The notes: generated by a model from the letters alone, not told the origin. A stretch of DNA of 64,000 bases from Gryllotalpicola ginsengisoli DSM 22003 (GCF_000419445.1 NZ_AULK01000002.1:248001-312000), one strand, 5' to 3'. Counted from the stretch's first letter, positions 1-7,888 are shown. Program-made: numbers and translations.

Positions 1-804
1 CTTGATGATGTAGGCGAGGCCGTCGCCGACCGCCTGGGTGTACTGCACGCCGTGGTACGACTCGTCGGGCTCGTTGAGACCCGGGAACCGGTCGGCGTGC
101 TCGGACCAGGGGAACGTGCCGCCGTCGACGATGATGCCGCCGATCGTGGTGCCGTGGCCGCCGATGAACTTGGTCGCCGAGTGGATGACGATGTCCGCGC
201 CGTGCTCGAAGGGGCGGATCAGGTACGGGGTGGCGATGGTGTTGTCGACGATCAGCGGCACGCCGTTCTCGTGGGCGATGCCGGCGACGGTCTCGATGTC
301 GAGCACGTTGATCTTGGGGTTGCCGATCGTCTCCGCGAAGAACAGCTTCGTGTTCGGGCGCACCGCGCGGCGCCACTCGTCGGCGTCGTCCTGGTTCTCG
401 ACGAAGGTGACCTCGATGCCGAGCTTGCCGAGCGTGTACTTGAACAGGTTGTAGGTGCCGCCGTAGATCGACGTGGAGGAGACGATGTGGTCGCCCGCCT
501 GCGCGATGTTCAGCACCGCGAAGGTCTCCGCTGCCTGGCCGCTCGAGACGAGCAGCGCGCCGGTGCCGCCCTCGAGCGCGGCGAGGCGCTCCTCCACGAC
601 CGCCTGCGTCGGGTTCTGGATGCGGGTGTAGATGTTGCCGAACTCGGCGAGGGCGAAGAGGTTCTTCGCGTGGTCGGCGTCGTTGAAGACGTAGGAGGTG
701 GTCTGGTAGATCGGCGTCGCGCGCGCGTTGGTCACCGGGTCGGGGCCCGCGCCGGAGTGGATCTGCTTGGTCTCGAACTGCCAGGTCGACGGATCGGCGG
801 TCAT
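1..804 (-). CDS. metY: O-acetylhomoserine sulfhydrylase (partial, C-terminus outside window)
   Basis: PLP-dependent enzyme of the Cys/Met metabolism family that makes homocysteine from O-acetylhomoserine and sulfide in the cytosol. About 268 N-terminal residues are visible; the frame is still open at base 1, and family members run to about 430-440 residues. The N-terminus reads [20 protein letters not shown], and the PLP-binding lysine sits in HSATKF (Lys about 212, codon at 169-171) followed by GGHGTT. The ATG at 802-804 is preceded by AAGGAG at good spacing. A second complete paralogue lies at 30877-32166. Cystathionine gamma-synthase is the main alternative, but the long form with the GGHGTT segment favours MetY. 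Confidence 0.9.
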   Translation of the reverse strand, partial: MTADPSTWQFETKQIHSGAGPDPVTNARATPIYQTTSYVFNDADHAKNLFALAEFGNIYTRIQNPTQAVVEERLAALEGGTGALLVSSGQAAETFAVLNIAQAGDHIVSSTSIYGGTYNLFKYTLGKLGIEVTFVENQDDADEWRRAVRPNTKLFFAETIGNPKINVLDIETVAGIAHENGVPLIVDNTIATPYLIRPFEHGADIVIHSATKFIGGHGTTIGGIIVDGGTFPWSEHADRFPGLNEPDESYHGVQYTQAVGDGLAYIIK

Positions 805-852
805 GGGTGCTCCTTGAGTGCTCGTGCGTTCGGGTCGCGTGGGATCACCTGA

Positions 853-881
853 ACGCTAGGAGCGCCGCCCGTGGGCGGCAA
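853..881 (-). promoter_or_regulatory. Promoter of the partial metY gene with a palindrome in the spacer
   Basis: On the minus strand, TTGCCG (876-881) and TAGCGT (853-858) are separated by exactly 17 bases, giving a sigma70-type promoter about 50 bases before the metY start. The spacer holds a perfect inverted repeat, GCCGCCC and GGGCGGC with 2 bases between (864-879), which could be an operator or a hairpin. The boxes are seen directly; promoter function is inferred. Confidence 0.55.
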
Positions 882-911
882 TGACCCCGGACACACGACG
901 TCACATTCCCC

Positions 912-980
912 GCCCCCGCTGGTCGACTCACGGCGCAGCCGCCCCCGCTGGTCGACTCGCGCGCGGCGCGAATGGAGACC
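912..980. repeat. Interspersed repeat (GGTCGACTC / AATGGAGACC family), two copies in tandem
   Basis: Two adjacent units start with GCCCCCGCTGGTCGACTC (912 and 941); the second ends with GCGAATGGAGACC at 980. The same unit recurs at 7781-7888 and, as coding DNA, inside rho at 51871-51960. The ends of a unit carry partly complementary GC-rich segments, as in REP/BIME-type elements. No transposase is nearby. Confidence 0.7.
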
Positions 981-986
981 GCGCCG

Positions 987-2084
987 TTACGCGGGCGCCC
1001 GACGCTTGTGGAACAGCCACGCCGCCTTCGGCTCGACGAGCGGATGCAGCGCCTTCTTCACGAACGGCTGCGAGAGCAGCACCGAGATCGCGATCGACAG
1101 CAGCACCACGCCGATCAGCACGAGCGGCGTGTTGTGCGCCTCGAGCCAGCCCGACTCGCGCAGCGGGTAGAGGAAGAACGAGTGCAGCAGGTAGATGTAC
1201 ATCGTCGCGCCGCCCCACGGCGTGAACACGGTGCCCCGCCGGGGCACGAGCACCAGCACGGCCGCGGTCATGATCAGCGCGAGCGCGATCACCAGCAGGC
1301 GCACGAATCCGGCCCACCACTGGTCGTAGCCGAAGCTCGAGTACTCCTCGTCGAAGAGCAGGAAGCGGCGGATCAGCAGGTCGCGCCACGCGTCGATGCC
1401 GAGGTACATCGTCACCGCGGCGGTGAGCAGCACCGCGATCGCGGCCGACCGCACCCACCAGACCGCCTTCGTTCCCGCCGCGAGCCACGCCTCCGAGAGG
1501 TGCGAGCGGCGCCGCAGCTCCCAGCCGAGCACGAAGAACGGCAGCAGCGCCGCCACGCGAGACAGCGACAGCGTCGCATCCGTGTTGCTCGCGTAGCCGG
1601 AGACGAACGAGATGGCGACGCTGATCAGGAAGGGGAACTTCAGCATCGCCAGGTACGGCAGCACGAGCCGCCAGATGGCGAGGGCGATCAGGAACCACAG
1701 CGTCCACTTGGCGGCCGAGTAGTCGAGCGAGAATGGATGCGTGGGCAGGGTGACCCACTGGATCACGATCCAGATCGACTGGAAGACCACGTAGGGGATG
1801 ACGACGTCGGTGATCAGCCGCTTCAGCTGCCGCCCGCTCGGCGGGTCCGCTTTGGCGAAGTATCCGCTCACCAGCACCAGCACCGGCACCTGGAAGGTGT
1901 AGACGAACAGGTAGAACGCGTAGGCCAGGTCGCTGCCCGCGATCAGCTTCAGCACCGCGTGGCCGATCACGACCATGGTGACGGCGATCCAGCGCGCGTT
2001 GTCCCAGAACGGAACGCGCTTCTTCGGCTTCGGCTCCGGCCGCTGCGGCGCCGCCGGGCTCGTCGGTGTCGTCGGAGAACTCAT
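987..2084 (-). CDS. Membrane acyltransferase (acyltransferase 3 family)
   Basis: A 365-residue integral membrane protein of the acyltransferase-3/OafA-like family, which O-acetylates sugars or other surface molecules. After a Pro/Lys-rich cytoplasmic N-terminus of about 25 residues comes the family signature FWDNARWIAVTMVVIGHAV (about 27-45) with the conserved His42, then about ten hydrophobic segments. The ATG at 2084 faces the SDR start at 2109 across a 24-bp bidirectional promoter, and the minus-strand TAGGGT ends 8 bases before this ATG. The acyl acceptor cannot be read from the sequence. It lies upstream of metY on the same strand but has a separate promoter behind it. Confidence 0.85.
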   Translation of the reverse strand: MSSPTTPTSPAAPQRPEPKPKKRVPFWDNARWIAVTMVVIGHAVLKLIAGSDLAYAFYLFVYTFQVPVLVLVSGYFAKADPPSGRQLKRLITDVVIPYVVFQSIWIVIQWVTLPTHPFSLDYSAAKWTLWFLIALAIWRLVLPYLAMLKFPFLISVAISFVSGYASNTDATLSLSRVAALLPFFVLGWELRRRSHLSEAWLAAGTKAVWWVRSAAIAVLLTAAVTMYLGIDAWRDLLIRRFLLFDEEYSSFGYDQWWAGFVRLLVIALALIMTAAVLVLVPRRGTVFTPWGGATMYIYLLHSFFLYPLRESGWLEAHNTPLVLIGVVLLSIAISVLLSQPFVKKALHPLVEPKAAWLFHKRRAPA

Positions 2085-2092
2085 CCTGCTTC

Positions 2093-2102
2093 ACCCTAGA
2101 GT
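2093..2102. promoter_or_regulatory. Overlapping divergent -10 boxes (bidirectional promoter)
   Basis: The ten bases ACCCTAGAGT read as TAGGGT on the minus strand (2093-2098) and TAGAGT on the plus strand (2097-2102); the two -10 boxes share the TA at 2097-2098. The start codons lie 8 bases (2084, minus) and 6 bases (2109, plus) beyond the boxes, so both transcripts would be leaderless or nearly so. The same geometry recurs at 56569-56578. Confidence 0.6.
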
Positions 2103-2108
2103 TGCCGC

Positions 2109-2894
2109 ATGGGAGAAGCACGCAGGGTCGTCGTGACGGGGGCGAGTTCGGGCATCGGAGAGGCGACGGTACGCCGCTTCCGCGAGCACGGGTGGCAGGT
2201 GGTCGGGGTGGCCCGCCGCGCCGACCGGCTGGAGGCGCTCGCGGCCGCCACCGGCGCCGAGACCTTCGTCGCCGACGTCACCTCCGACGACGACGTGGCC
2301 GCGCTGCGCGCCCACCTCGAGGCCACCGGGCCCGTGCACGCGCTCGTGAACAACGCGGGCGGCGCGCGCGGCTCGGACACCGTCGAGGCGGGCTCGATCG
2401 CGGACTGGCAGTGGATGTTCGACGTCAACGTGCTCGGCGTCAAGCGGGTGGTCTCGGCGCTGCTGCCGCTGCTGCGCCGCGGGGCGCAGCAGGCGGGGTC
2501 GGCCGACGTCCTGACCGTCACCTCGACCGCGGGTCTGCAGGCGTACGCGGGCGGCGGCGGCTACAACGCGGCGAAGTTCGCCGCCCACGCCCTGGTCGGC
2601 GCGCTGCGGCTCGAGCTGAAGGGCGAGCCGATCCGGGTCATGGAGGTCGCGCCGGGCATGGTGCACACGCCCGAGTTCTCGCTCAAGCGCCTCGGTTCCA
2701 GCGAGCAGGCGGAGGCGGTGTACGAGGGCGTCGACCATCCGCTGACCGCCGACGACGTCGCATCCGTCATCGTCCAGGCCCTCGAGCAGCCCTGGCACGT
2801 GAATCAGGACCTGATCGTGCTGCGCCCGGTCGCCCAGGCCGCGCAGTACGCGCTGCACCGGGGCCCGCTCGAGGTGAACTCCGAACTGCTCTAG
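2109..2894 (+). CDS. SDR-family NAD(P)-dependent oxidoreductase
   Basis: A 261-residue classical short-chain dehydrogenase with a Rossmann fold. It shows the cofactor motif TGASSGIG at 10-17, NNAGG near 79, and the catalytic YxxxK (Tyr152, Lys156) after a Ser-containing strand. It belongs to the YdfG/serine 3-dehydrogenase-like group acting on 3-hydroxy acids or short aldehydes; the substrate is unknown. TAGAGT six bases before the ATG and no Shine-Dalgarno indicate a leaderless mRNA. The stop codon TAG (2892-2894) shares the palindrome CTAG with the stop of the convergent thioredoxin gene. Confidence 0.88.
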   Translation: MGEARRVVVTGASSGIGEATVRRFREHGWQVVGVARRADRLEALAAATGAETFVADVTSDDDVAALRAHLEATGPVHALVNNAGGARGSDTVEAGSIADWQWMFDVNVLGVKRVVSALLPLLRRGAQQAGSADVLTVTSTAGLQAYAGGGGYNAAKFAAHALVGALRLELKGEPIRVMEVAPGMVHTPEFSLKRLGSSEQAEAVYEGVDHPLTADDVASVIVQALEQPWHVNQDLIVLRPVAQAAQYALHRGPLEVNSELL

Positions 2895-3328
2895 AGCTTC
2901 TGGGAAACCCAGGAGCGCAGTTCGGCGGCGGGTCTCGCCCCGACGATGCGGTCGGCCTCGGCGCCGTCGCGGTAGAGCAGCAGCGTGGGGATGCTCGAGA
3001 TGTTGTGCCGCGCCGAGACGCCCGGCGACGTGTCGGAGTTCACCTTGGCGACCTTGAGCCGGCCGGCGAACTCGCGCGCGAGCGACTCGACGACCGGGGC
3101 GACCATGCGGCACGGGCCGCACCACGGCGCCCACACATCGACGAGCACCGGCAGGCTGGCGCCCGCGACCGCCTCGTCGAAGCTCGCGTCGTCGACGTCG
3201 ACGAGCCAGGGCAGAGCCTCGTGGCACTTCGCGCAGCGCACCTTGCCGCGCCGGGACTGCGGCACCCGGTTGCGCGCACCGCAGGCCGGGCAGGCGACGA
3301 TCGCGGCGGCGGGCGCCGTCGTCACCAT
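2891..3328 (-). CDS. Thioredoxin with N-terminal zinc ribbon (thioredoxin-2 type)
   Basis: A 145-residue thioredoxin of the TrxC type. Two CxxC pairs, CPAC (13-16) and CAKC (32-35), form the N-terminal zinc ribbon, and the redox centre WCGPC is at 69-73, followed by the cis-proline region SIPTLLLY. It reduces disulfides in cytosolic proteins and is a plausible reductant for the peroxiredoxin two genes upstream. I chose the ATG at 3328 because it overlaps the upstream stop by seven bases (ATGGTGA), typical of coupling; longer frames only read through the preceding gene. It is the last gene of a three-gene redox operon. Confidence 0.93.
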   Translation of the reverse strand: MVTTAPAAAIVACPACGARNRVPQSRRGKVRCAKCHEALPWLVDVDDASFDEAVAGASLPVLVDVWAPWCGPCRMVAPVVESLAREFAGRLKVAKVNSDTSPGVSARHNISSIPTLLLYRDGAEADRIVGARPAAELRSWVSQKL

Positions 3329-3630
3329 CGCGGCACCGCCCCGTGCCGGGCGAGCGCGGCCTCGACCTGCCGCAGGCTCGGCTCCATCAGCCACTCGCCG
3401 TCGACGTAGACGACAGGGGTGCGCAGGCCGCCCGCGGCGAGCATCCGCAGCTTGTGGTCGATCTCGGGGTGGGCGTCGAGGTCGACGTACTCGTAGTCGA
3501 CGCCGGCGCGGTCGAGCGCGCGCCGGATCATCTGGGTGATGCCGCACCAGCGGTTGCCGTAGATCGCGACCGGCACCGTGCGCACGCTGCGGCGCACGTA
3601 GCCGGGCGTGACGTCCTGGATCATCGTCAT
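3322..3630 (-). CDS. Glutaredoxin-like protein with a single active-site cysteine (CGIT)
   Basis: A 102-residue protein of the glutaredoxin/mycoredoxin fold. Its active site reads NRWCGIT (Cys29), so the usual second cysteine of WCxxC is replaced by threonine; the substrate-binding TPVVYVDG loop is present near 73-80. Actinobacterial mycoredoxins normally carry CxxC and use mycothiol. A monothiol version could resolve sulfenic acids on the neighbouring 1-Cys peroxiredoxin or bind an Fe-S cluster; both are inferences. Its ATG overlaps the peroxiredoxin stop by four bases (ATGA), and its stop overlaps the thioredoxin start. Confidence 0.82.
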   Translation of the reverse strand: MTMIQDVTPGYVRRSVRTVPVAIYGNRWCGITQMIRRALDRAGVDYEYVDLDAHPEIDHKLRMLAAGGLRTPVVYVDGEWLMEPSLRQVEAALARHGAVPRW

Positions 3631-4262
3631 GAGGTGGTCACCTCCGCAGGGGAAGAGGGAGCCGTCGCACGCACCGTGTCGAGCGCGGCGACGAGCTCGT
3701 CGAAGTCGGGGAGCTGCCTGAGGCGCGGCGAGACGTGCACCCAGCGGATCACGCCGTCGGCATCGACCAGGTAGACGGCGCGCTCGCTGTGCCCGTCCGC
3801 CTCGCGCCATACCCGGTAGCGCTTGGCGGTCTCGCCGTGCGGGTGGAAGTCGGACAACAGCGGGTAGCGGATGCCGCGCACCGCGGCCCACGCCCCGTGA
3901 CTGTAGATCGAGTCCACGGAGACGCCGATCAGCTGCACGCCGCGGGAGGCGAATTCGTCGTACTCCTGCTGGTAGAGCTCGAGCTGCACGCTGCAGCCGG
4001 GGCTCCAGTCGAGGGGGTAGAACACCAGCGCGAGCGGCGCGCCGCGGAAGTCGGAGAGCCGCACGATGCGCCCGTCCTTGTCGGGGAGGGCGAAGTCGGG
4101 CGCCTGCGTGCCCACCGGCAGGCCGTCGGCGACCCGCTCACCGTCCATCGGAGGCGCCGACAGGTGCAGGTCGCGCACGTCGCGCGTGTCCTCCGGCGCG
4201 GCGGGCTCGATGCGGTCGACGGTGTCGAGCAGCTCGGCCGCGTTCAGATCTGCGCTCATCAT
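3627..4262 (-). CDS. Peroxiredoxin, 1-Cys AhpC/TSA type
   Basis: A 211-residue thiol peroxidase of the AhpC/TSA family. The peroxidatic cysteine is Cys90 in PLDWSPGC, a variant of the PxxxTxxC motif with Ser for Thr. No other cysteine is present, so it must use an external thiol. About 45 extra acidic N-terminal residues precede the core, which starts at VGTQAPDFALP. Two adjacent ATGs (4262, 4259) are possible starts; the upstream GGGCGG is a weak ribosome site. It is the first gene of the operon with the monothiol glutaredoxin-like and thioredoxin genes, which suggests a self-contained peroxide-reduction chain. Confidence 0.9.
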   Translation of the reverse strand: MMSADLNAAELLDTVDRIEPAAPEDTRDVRDLHLSAPPMDGERVADGLPVGTQAPDFALPDKDGRIVRLSDFRGAPLALVFYPLDWSPGCSVQLELYQQEYDEFASRGVQLIGVSVDSIYSHGAWAAVRGIRYPLLSDFHPHGETAKRYRVWREADGHSERAVYLVDADGVIRWVHVSPRLRQLPDFDELVAALDTVRATAPSSPAEVTTS

Positions 4263-4350
4263 GCCGCCCGGGCTCGGTGGACGTGGACCGGAATGTTCCC
4301 GCGCATCCGTGCCCGGGGGCCGCCGGAGCGGCCCCACGGGATCCATCGCG

Positions 4351-4875
4351 TCAGGACGCGAACGAATGCGCGGGCTGGGCTTTTCCCTCGGCGCTCGCCT
4401 CCTCGGGCTGCGCCGCGTGCGTCGCCTCGACCTGCTGGGCGGTGCCGGTCGTGATCGACTGCTGGGTCGGCGAGGAGCCCACCGCGATCTTGCGCGGCCG
4501 CGCCTCGGCGAGCACCGGCAGCACGACCTTCAGCACGCCGTCCTGGTAGTCCGCGGTGATCGCGTCGACGTCGACATCCTGGCCCAGAGCGAACTGCCGG
4601 ACCGTGCTCTCGGCGCTGCGCTCGCGCACGAGCCACTGCGCCTTCTCGGTCTCGGACTGTGCCGAGCGTTCGGCTCGGATCGTCAGCCACTGCCCGTCGA
4701 CGGAAACGTCGATCGACTGCGGGTCATACCCCGGCAGGTCGGCCTCCAGCACGTAGCGGTCGCTCTCGCGCCGCAGGTTCACGGGGGCGCCCGTCGACCC
4801 CGTGCCCGCGAGGGCGGAGAAGAACGCGTCACTGAGGCGATCGAGTTCACGGAACGTGTTGTCGTACAGCATCAT
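4351..4875 (-). CDS. Hsp20/alpha-crystallin family small heat-shock protein
   Basis: A 174-residue ATP-independent holdase. The alpha-crystallin domain runs from about 31 to 133 (VNLRRESDRYVLEADLPGY, then YQDGVLKVVLPV, the family A-x-x-x-GVL signature). The C-terminal tail is Gln/Ala/Glu-rich and lacks a clear IxI motif. The ATG at 4875 has a strong AAGGAGG six bases upstream; a second ATG follows at once. A HAIR-like inverted repeat lies just before the ribosome site, suggesting HspR control. It is 88 bases upstream of the peroxiredoxin operon on the same strand. Confidence 0.93.
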   Translation of the reverse strand: MMLYDNTFRELDRLSDAFFSALAGTGSTGAPVNLRRESDRYVLEADLPGYDPQSIDVSVDGQWLTIRAERSAQSETEKAQWLVRERSAESTVRQFALGQDVDVDAITADYQDGVLKVVLPVLAEARPRKIAVGSSPTQQSITTGTAQQVEATHAAQPEEASAEGKAQPAHSFAS

Positions 4876-4888
4876 CACTCTCCTCCTT

Positions 4889-4909
4889 CCTGAGTCGTGT
4901 CGGCTCAAG
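4889..4909. promoter_or_regulatory. HAIR-like operator (HspR site) upstream of hsp20
   Basis: Arms CCTGAGT (4889-4895) and GCTCAAG (4903-4909) are separated by seven bases. The known HspR-associated inverted repeat is CTTGAGT-N7-ACTCAAG, so 12 of 14 arm positions match with the correct spacing. It lies immediately before the ribosome site of the heat-shock gene, where a repressor would block transcription. No hspR gene is visible in the window. Confidence 0.65.
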
Positions 4910-4975
4910 TCGACATGAGTGACGCGGGGCCGAGCTGAGTTATTCCCGGCTTTCGGGGCGTTTTCCGTACCCGCG

Positions 4976-6478
4976 TCAGGGGCGCTCGGCGCTGTCGGCG
5001 AGAGTGCCGAGGGGGTCTGCGGGCGCCTCTGCCGCGGCATCGGAGAACGCGCTGCGGGGCACGACGAGCAGCAGCAGCACGGCGGCCACGGCCCCGCCGC
5101 CGCAGATCGCCCACACGGTGAGATAGCCGGCGAGGCTCGCCGCACCCGAGGCGACGGCGCCCGAGGCGCCCGCCAGCAGGGCGACGCCGAAGACGGCCGA
5201 CGCCACCGACCCGCCGATCGTCTTCGTCGTGTTCGTCATGGCCGTGGCCACCCCGGTCTGGCCGCGCGGCGACATCGCGGCCGCCGCCGCGGGCAGCGCC
5301 CCGACCAGGCCGCCCGCGCCGAAGCCCGCGATGATCATGTTGACCAGCACCTGCAGCGTCGAGGCGTGGAACGGCAGGAAGAGCAGGTACCCGACGGCGA
5401 CGAGAGCGGATGCCGCGATGAGTCCCGTGCGCGGCGAGAGCGCGCTGGACACCACGGGCAGCAGCAGCGCCCCGACGATGAGCGAGATCAGGTACACGCC
5501 GATCACGAGCGAGCGCTGCGACGCCGACAGCCCCAGCCCGTACCCGTTCGCCGGGTCGGTGCCGGCGAAGGTCGACAGCGGCGCCTGCGCCCCGAGCAGG
5601 CTGATGCCGATCAGGCCGGCAGTGGCGATGACCGGCCACATCGCCGGCTGCCGCATCACCCGCAGGTCGATCGCCGGGTCGGGCCGGCGCAGTTCGAGCA
5701 GGCCGAACGGCACGAGCACCGCCAGGCCCAGGGCGATCAGCAGCCACACCCACAGCTCGCCCGGGCCCTCCTGCCGCATCAGCGTCAGGCCTCCGGTGAC
5801 GAGCAGCAGCGCGAGCGCGAGCAGGGCGAAACCGCCCGAGTCGAGCCGGCGGCCGGGCAGCGGCTCCGACTCGGGCACCCCGAACAGCACGGCGAAGAAC
5901 ACCAGGGTGGCGCAGACCGCCGGCACGATCAGCGTGCCGGGCACGCTACCGGTCGCGGAGAAGATCATGCCCGACACCAGCGCCCCGGCGATGGCTCCGG
6001 TCTCGAGCGCCACCACGAGCAGGCCGGCGGCGCGGCGGGTCGCCGAGACGGCGTGCTCGCCGCGGCGGCCGCGGTCGAAGATCAGCGCCACCTCGAGCGG
6101 CAGCCAGACCACGTAGAAGCCCTGCAGCGCGAAGGCGACGAGGTAGCTGCCGAATCCGCCGGCGAAGGCCAGCCACCAGCTCGCCGCCGCCGTCAGTGCG
6201 ATCGACACGAGCAGCACGCGCTTGTGCCCGAACATGTCGCCGAGCTTCGCGAGCACGGGCACCACGATCGCCGACAGCAGCAGCTGAGCGGCGTCGAACC
6301 AGTTGTAGTCGGCGTCGTTCACGCCGAGGTGCTTCACGATGTCGGAGGCGAGCGGAACGTAGTAGCCCTGGAGGACCCCGCTCGTGAGCTCGACCAGGAA
6401 GAGCCATCCGATCAAGGAGGCCGAGATGCGCGCCGCGCTCGCCGCCCCGCCTGCGCCCGCCCGCCCGGTCGTCGTCAT
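4976..6478 (-). CDS. MFS transporter, DHA2-like (about 14 membrane segments)
   Basis: A 500-residue proton-driven transporter of the major facilitator superfamily. The motif-A-like loop between helices 2 and 3 reads GDMFGHKRVLL, and the hydrophobic profile suggests about 14 transmembrane helices, as in the drug:H+ antiporter-2 group that exports toxic compounds. The N-terminus is Gly/Ala-rich and soluble; the ATG at 6478 gives MTTTGRAG. The last 30 residues form an acidic cytoplasmic tail. The gene diverges from the phosphoribosyltransferase gene across 72 bases. The substrate is unknown. Confidence 0.88.
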   Translation of the reverse strand: MTTTGRAGAGGAASAARISASLIGWLFLVELTSGVLQGYYVPLASDIVKHLGVNDADYNWFDAAQLLLSAIVVPVLAKLGDMFGHKRVLLVSIALTAAASWWLAFAGGFGSYLVAFALQGFYVVWLPLEVALIFDRGRRGEHAVSATRRAAGLLVVALETGAIAGALVSGMIFSATGSVPGTLIVPAVCATLVFFAVLFGVPESEPLPGRRLDSGGFALLALALLLVTGGLTLMRQEGPGELWVWLLIALGLAVLVPFGLLELRRPDPAIDLRVMRQPAMWPVIATAGLIGISLLGAQAPLSTFAGTDPANGYGLGLSASQRSLVIGVYLISLIVGALLLPVVSSALSPRTGLIAASALVAVGYLLFLPFHASTLQVLVNMIIAGFGAGGLVGALPAAAAAMSPRGQTGVATAMTNTTKTIGGSVASAVFGVALLAGASGAVASGAASLAGYLTVWAICGGGAVAAVLLLLVVPRSAFSDAAAEAPADPLGTLADSAERP

Positions 6479-6550
6479 GCCCGGATGCTAGCGGACCGCG
6501 CGCGGCAGGCGGCGCAGCCCGCGCACCCGGCCTGCCGGTAGCCTTGCTGC

Positions 6551-7087
6551 ATGCGCAGCTCGGACCCCGTCGCACCGGATGTCGTCTTCGACGAGCAGGG
6601 GCGCGAAGTGCTCGGCTGGCCCGAGTTCGGCGAGGTCTCGCGGTGGCTCGGCAAGCAGGTGCTCGACAGCGGTTTCACCCCGGAGGTCGTCATCGCGATC
6701 GCGCGCGGAGGACTGCTGCTGGCGGGGTCGATCTCCTACGCGATGGGCGTCAAGGCGTGCGGCGCGCTCAACGTCGAGTTCTACACCGAGATGGAGAAGA
6801 CGCTGCCCGAGCCGGTGGTGCTGCCGCCGATGCTCGACGGCGGGGCGCTGGCCGGCAAGCGGGTGCTGCTCGTCGACGACGTGAGCGACTCGGGCCGCAC
6901 CCTGCACCTGGTGCGCGAGCTGCTCGCCGAGATGGGCGCCGAGGTGCGCACGGTCTGCCTGTACGTCAAGCCGCGCACGATCCTGCGCCCCGATTTCGTG
7001 TGGCGTGAGACGGATGCGTGGATCGCATTCCCCTGGTCGGCGCTGCCGCCCGTGAACGCCGGGGCCGACACCGCGGTGGACGGCTGA
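6551..7087 (+). CDS. Phosphoribosyltransferase (purine type)
   Basis: A 178-residue type I phosphoribosyltransferase. The PRPP-binding loop VLLVDDVSDSGRT is at 105-117, and the upstream PPi loop is in IAIARGGLLLAG (about 49-59). It transfers a ribose-5-phosphate from PRPP to a base, probably hypoxanthine, xanthine or guanine. TAGCCT six bases before the ATG marks a leaderless start. It is followed after three bases by ung, so salvage and DNA repair genes are probably co-transcribed. Confidence 0.87.
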   Translation: MRSSDPVAPDVVFDEQGREVLGWPEFGEVSRWLGKQVLDSGFTPEVVIAIARGGLLLAGSISYAMGVKACGALNVEFYTEMEKTLPEPVVLPPMLDGGALAGKRVLLVDDVSDSGRTLHLVRELLAEMGAEVRTVCLYVKPRTILRPDFVWRETDAWIAFPWSALPPVNAGADTAVDG

Positions 7088-7090
7088 GCG

Positions 7091-7780
7091 GTGCCCGGCA
7101 AGTCCCTCCAGCAGCTCGCCGCCGAGGGCGCGATGGACGCGGGCTGGGCCGAGGCCCTCGCGCCGGTCGCGCCGCAGATCGCGGCGATGGGCGACTGGCT
7201 GCGCGCCGAGGTGGCGGCGGGCCGCGGCTACCTGCCGGCCGGGCCGAACGTGCTGCGCGCCTTCTCCTACCCGCTGGCCGCGGTGCGGGTGCTGATCGTC
7301 GGGCAGGACCCGTACCCGACCCCGGGGCATCCGATCGGGCTGTCCTTCGCGGTCGAGCGGCACGTGCGGCCGGTGCCGCGCTCGCTGCAGAACATCTACA
7401 AGGAGCTGCGCGACGACCTCGGCGTGCCCACGCCCGAGCACGGCGATCTGACCGCGTGGGCCGAGCACGGGGTGATGCTGCTGAACCGGGTGCTCACCGT
7501 GCGCCCCGGCGCCCCCGCCTCGCACCGCGGCAAGGGCTGGGAGGCGGTGACCGAGCACGCCATCCGGGCGCTGGTGGCCCGCGGCGGCCCGCTGGTCGCG
7601 ATCCTGTGGGGGAGGGACGCGGGCACCCTGCGCCCGCTGCTCGGGTCGACGCCGATCATCGCGTCGGCGCATCCGTCGCCCCTGTCGGCCTCGAACGGGT
7701 TCTTCGGGTCGCGCCCGTTCAGCCGCGCTAACGCACTGCTCGAGCAGCAGGGCGCCGCGCCCGTCGACTGGTCGCTCTGA
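7091..7780 (+). CDS. ung: Uracil-DNA glycosylase, family 1
   Basis: A 229-residue base-excision repair enzyme that removes uracil from DNA. It has the water-activating motif GQDPYPTPG (Asp73) and the DNA-contacting loop [17 protein letters not shown] near 195-211, both diagnostic of family 1 UDG. The GTG start at 7091 follows the previous stop by three bases; no other start restores the N-terminal helix. Its length matches the family (about 220-230). A palindromic repeat follows the stop. Confidence 0.96.
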   Translation: MPGKSLQQLAAEGAMDAGWAEALAPVAPQIAAMGDWLRAEVAAGRGYLPAGPNVLRAFSYPLAAVRVLIVGQDPYPTPGHPIGLSFAVERHVRPVPRSLQNIYKELRDDLGVPTPEHGDLTAWAEHGVMLLNRVLTVRPGAPASHRGKGWEAVTEHAIRALVARGGPLVAILWGRDAGTLRPLLGSTPIIASAHPSPLSASNGFFGSRPFSRANALLEQQGAAPVDWSL

Positions 7781-7888
7781 GCCCCCGCTGGTCGACGCCC
7801 CGCTGGTCGACTCACGCCGGAGGCGTGAATGGAGACCGAGGGGCCGCAGGTCTCCATTCGCCGGCTGCGCCGTCGAGTCGACCAGCGG
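7781..7888. repeat. Palindromic interspersed repeat (GGTCGACTC family), inverted pair
   Basis: A short partial unit (7781-7796) and a full unit (7797-7837) in plus orientation are followed by an inverted unit (7849-7888). The outer ends are CCGCTGGTCGACTC and its near complement, and the inner ends are AATGGAGACC and GGTCTCCATT. The arrangement would fold into a large hairpin in the ung mRNA trailer or a cruciform, like a BIME doublet. Confidence 0.75.

Noticed and set aside
805-986. SAM riboswitch before the partial metY gene
   Set aside because: No conserved riboswitch core is recognisable; the region has a simple promoter and repeat units.
4919-6541. 540-codon open frame on the plus strand opposite the MFS gene
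   Set aside because: Arg/Gln/Asp-rich nonsense composition and no start context; the minus strand encodes a clear transporter.
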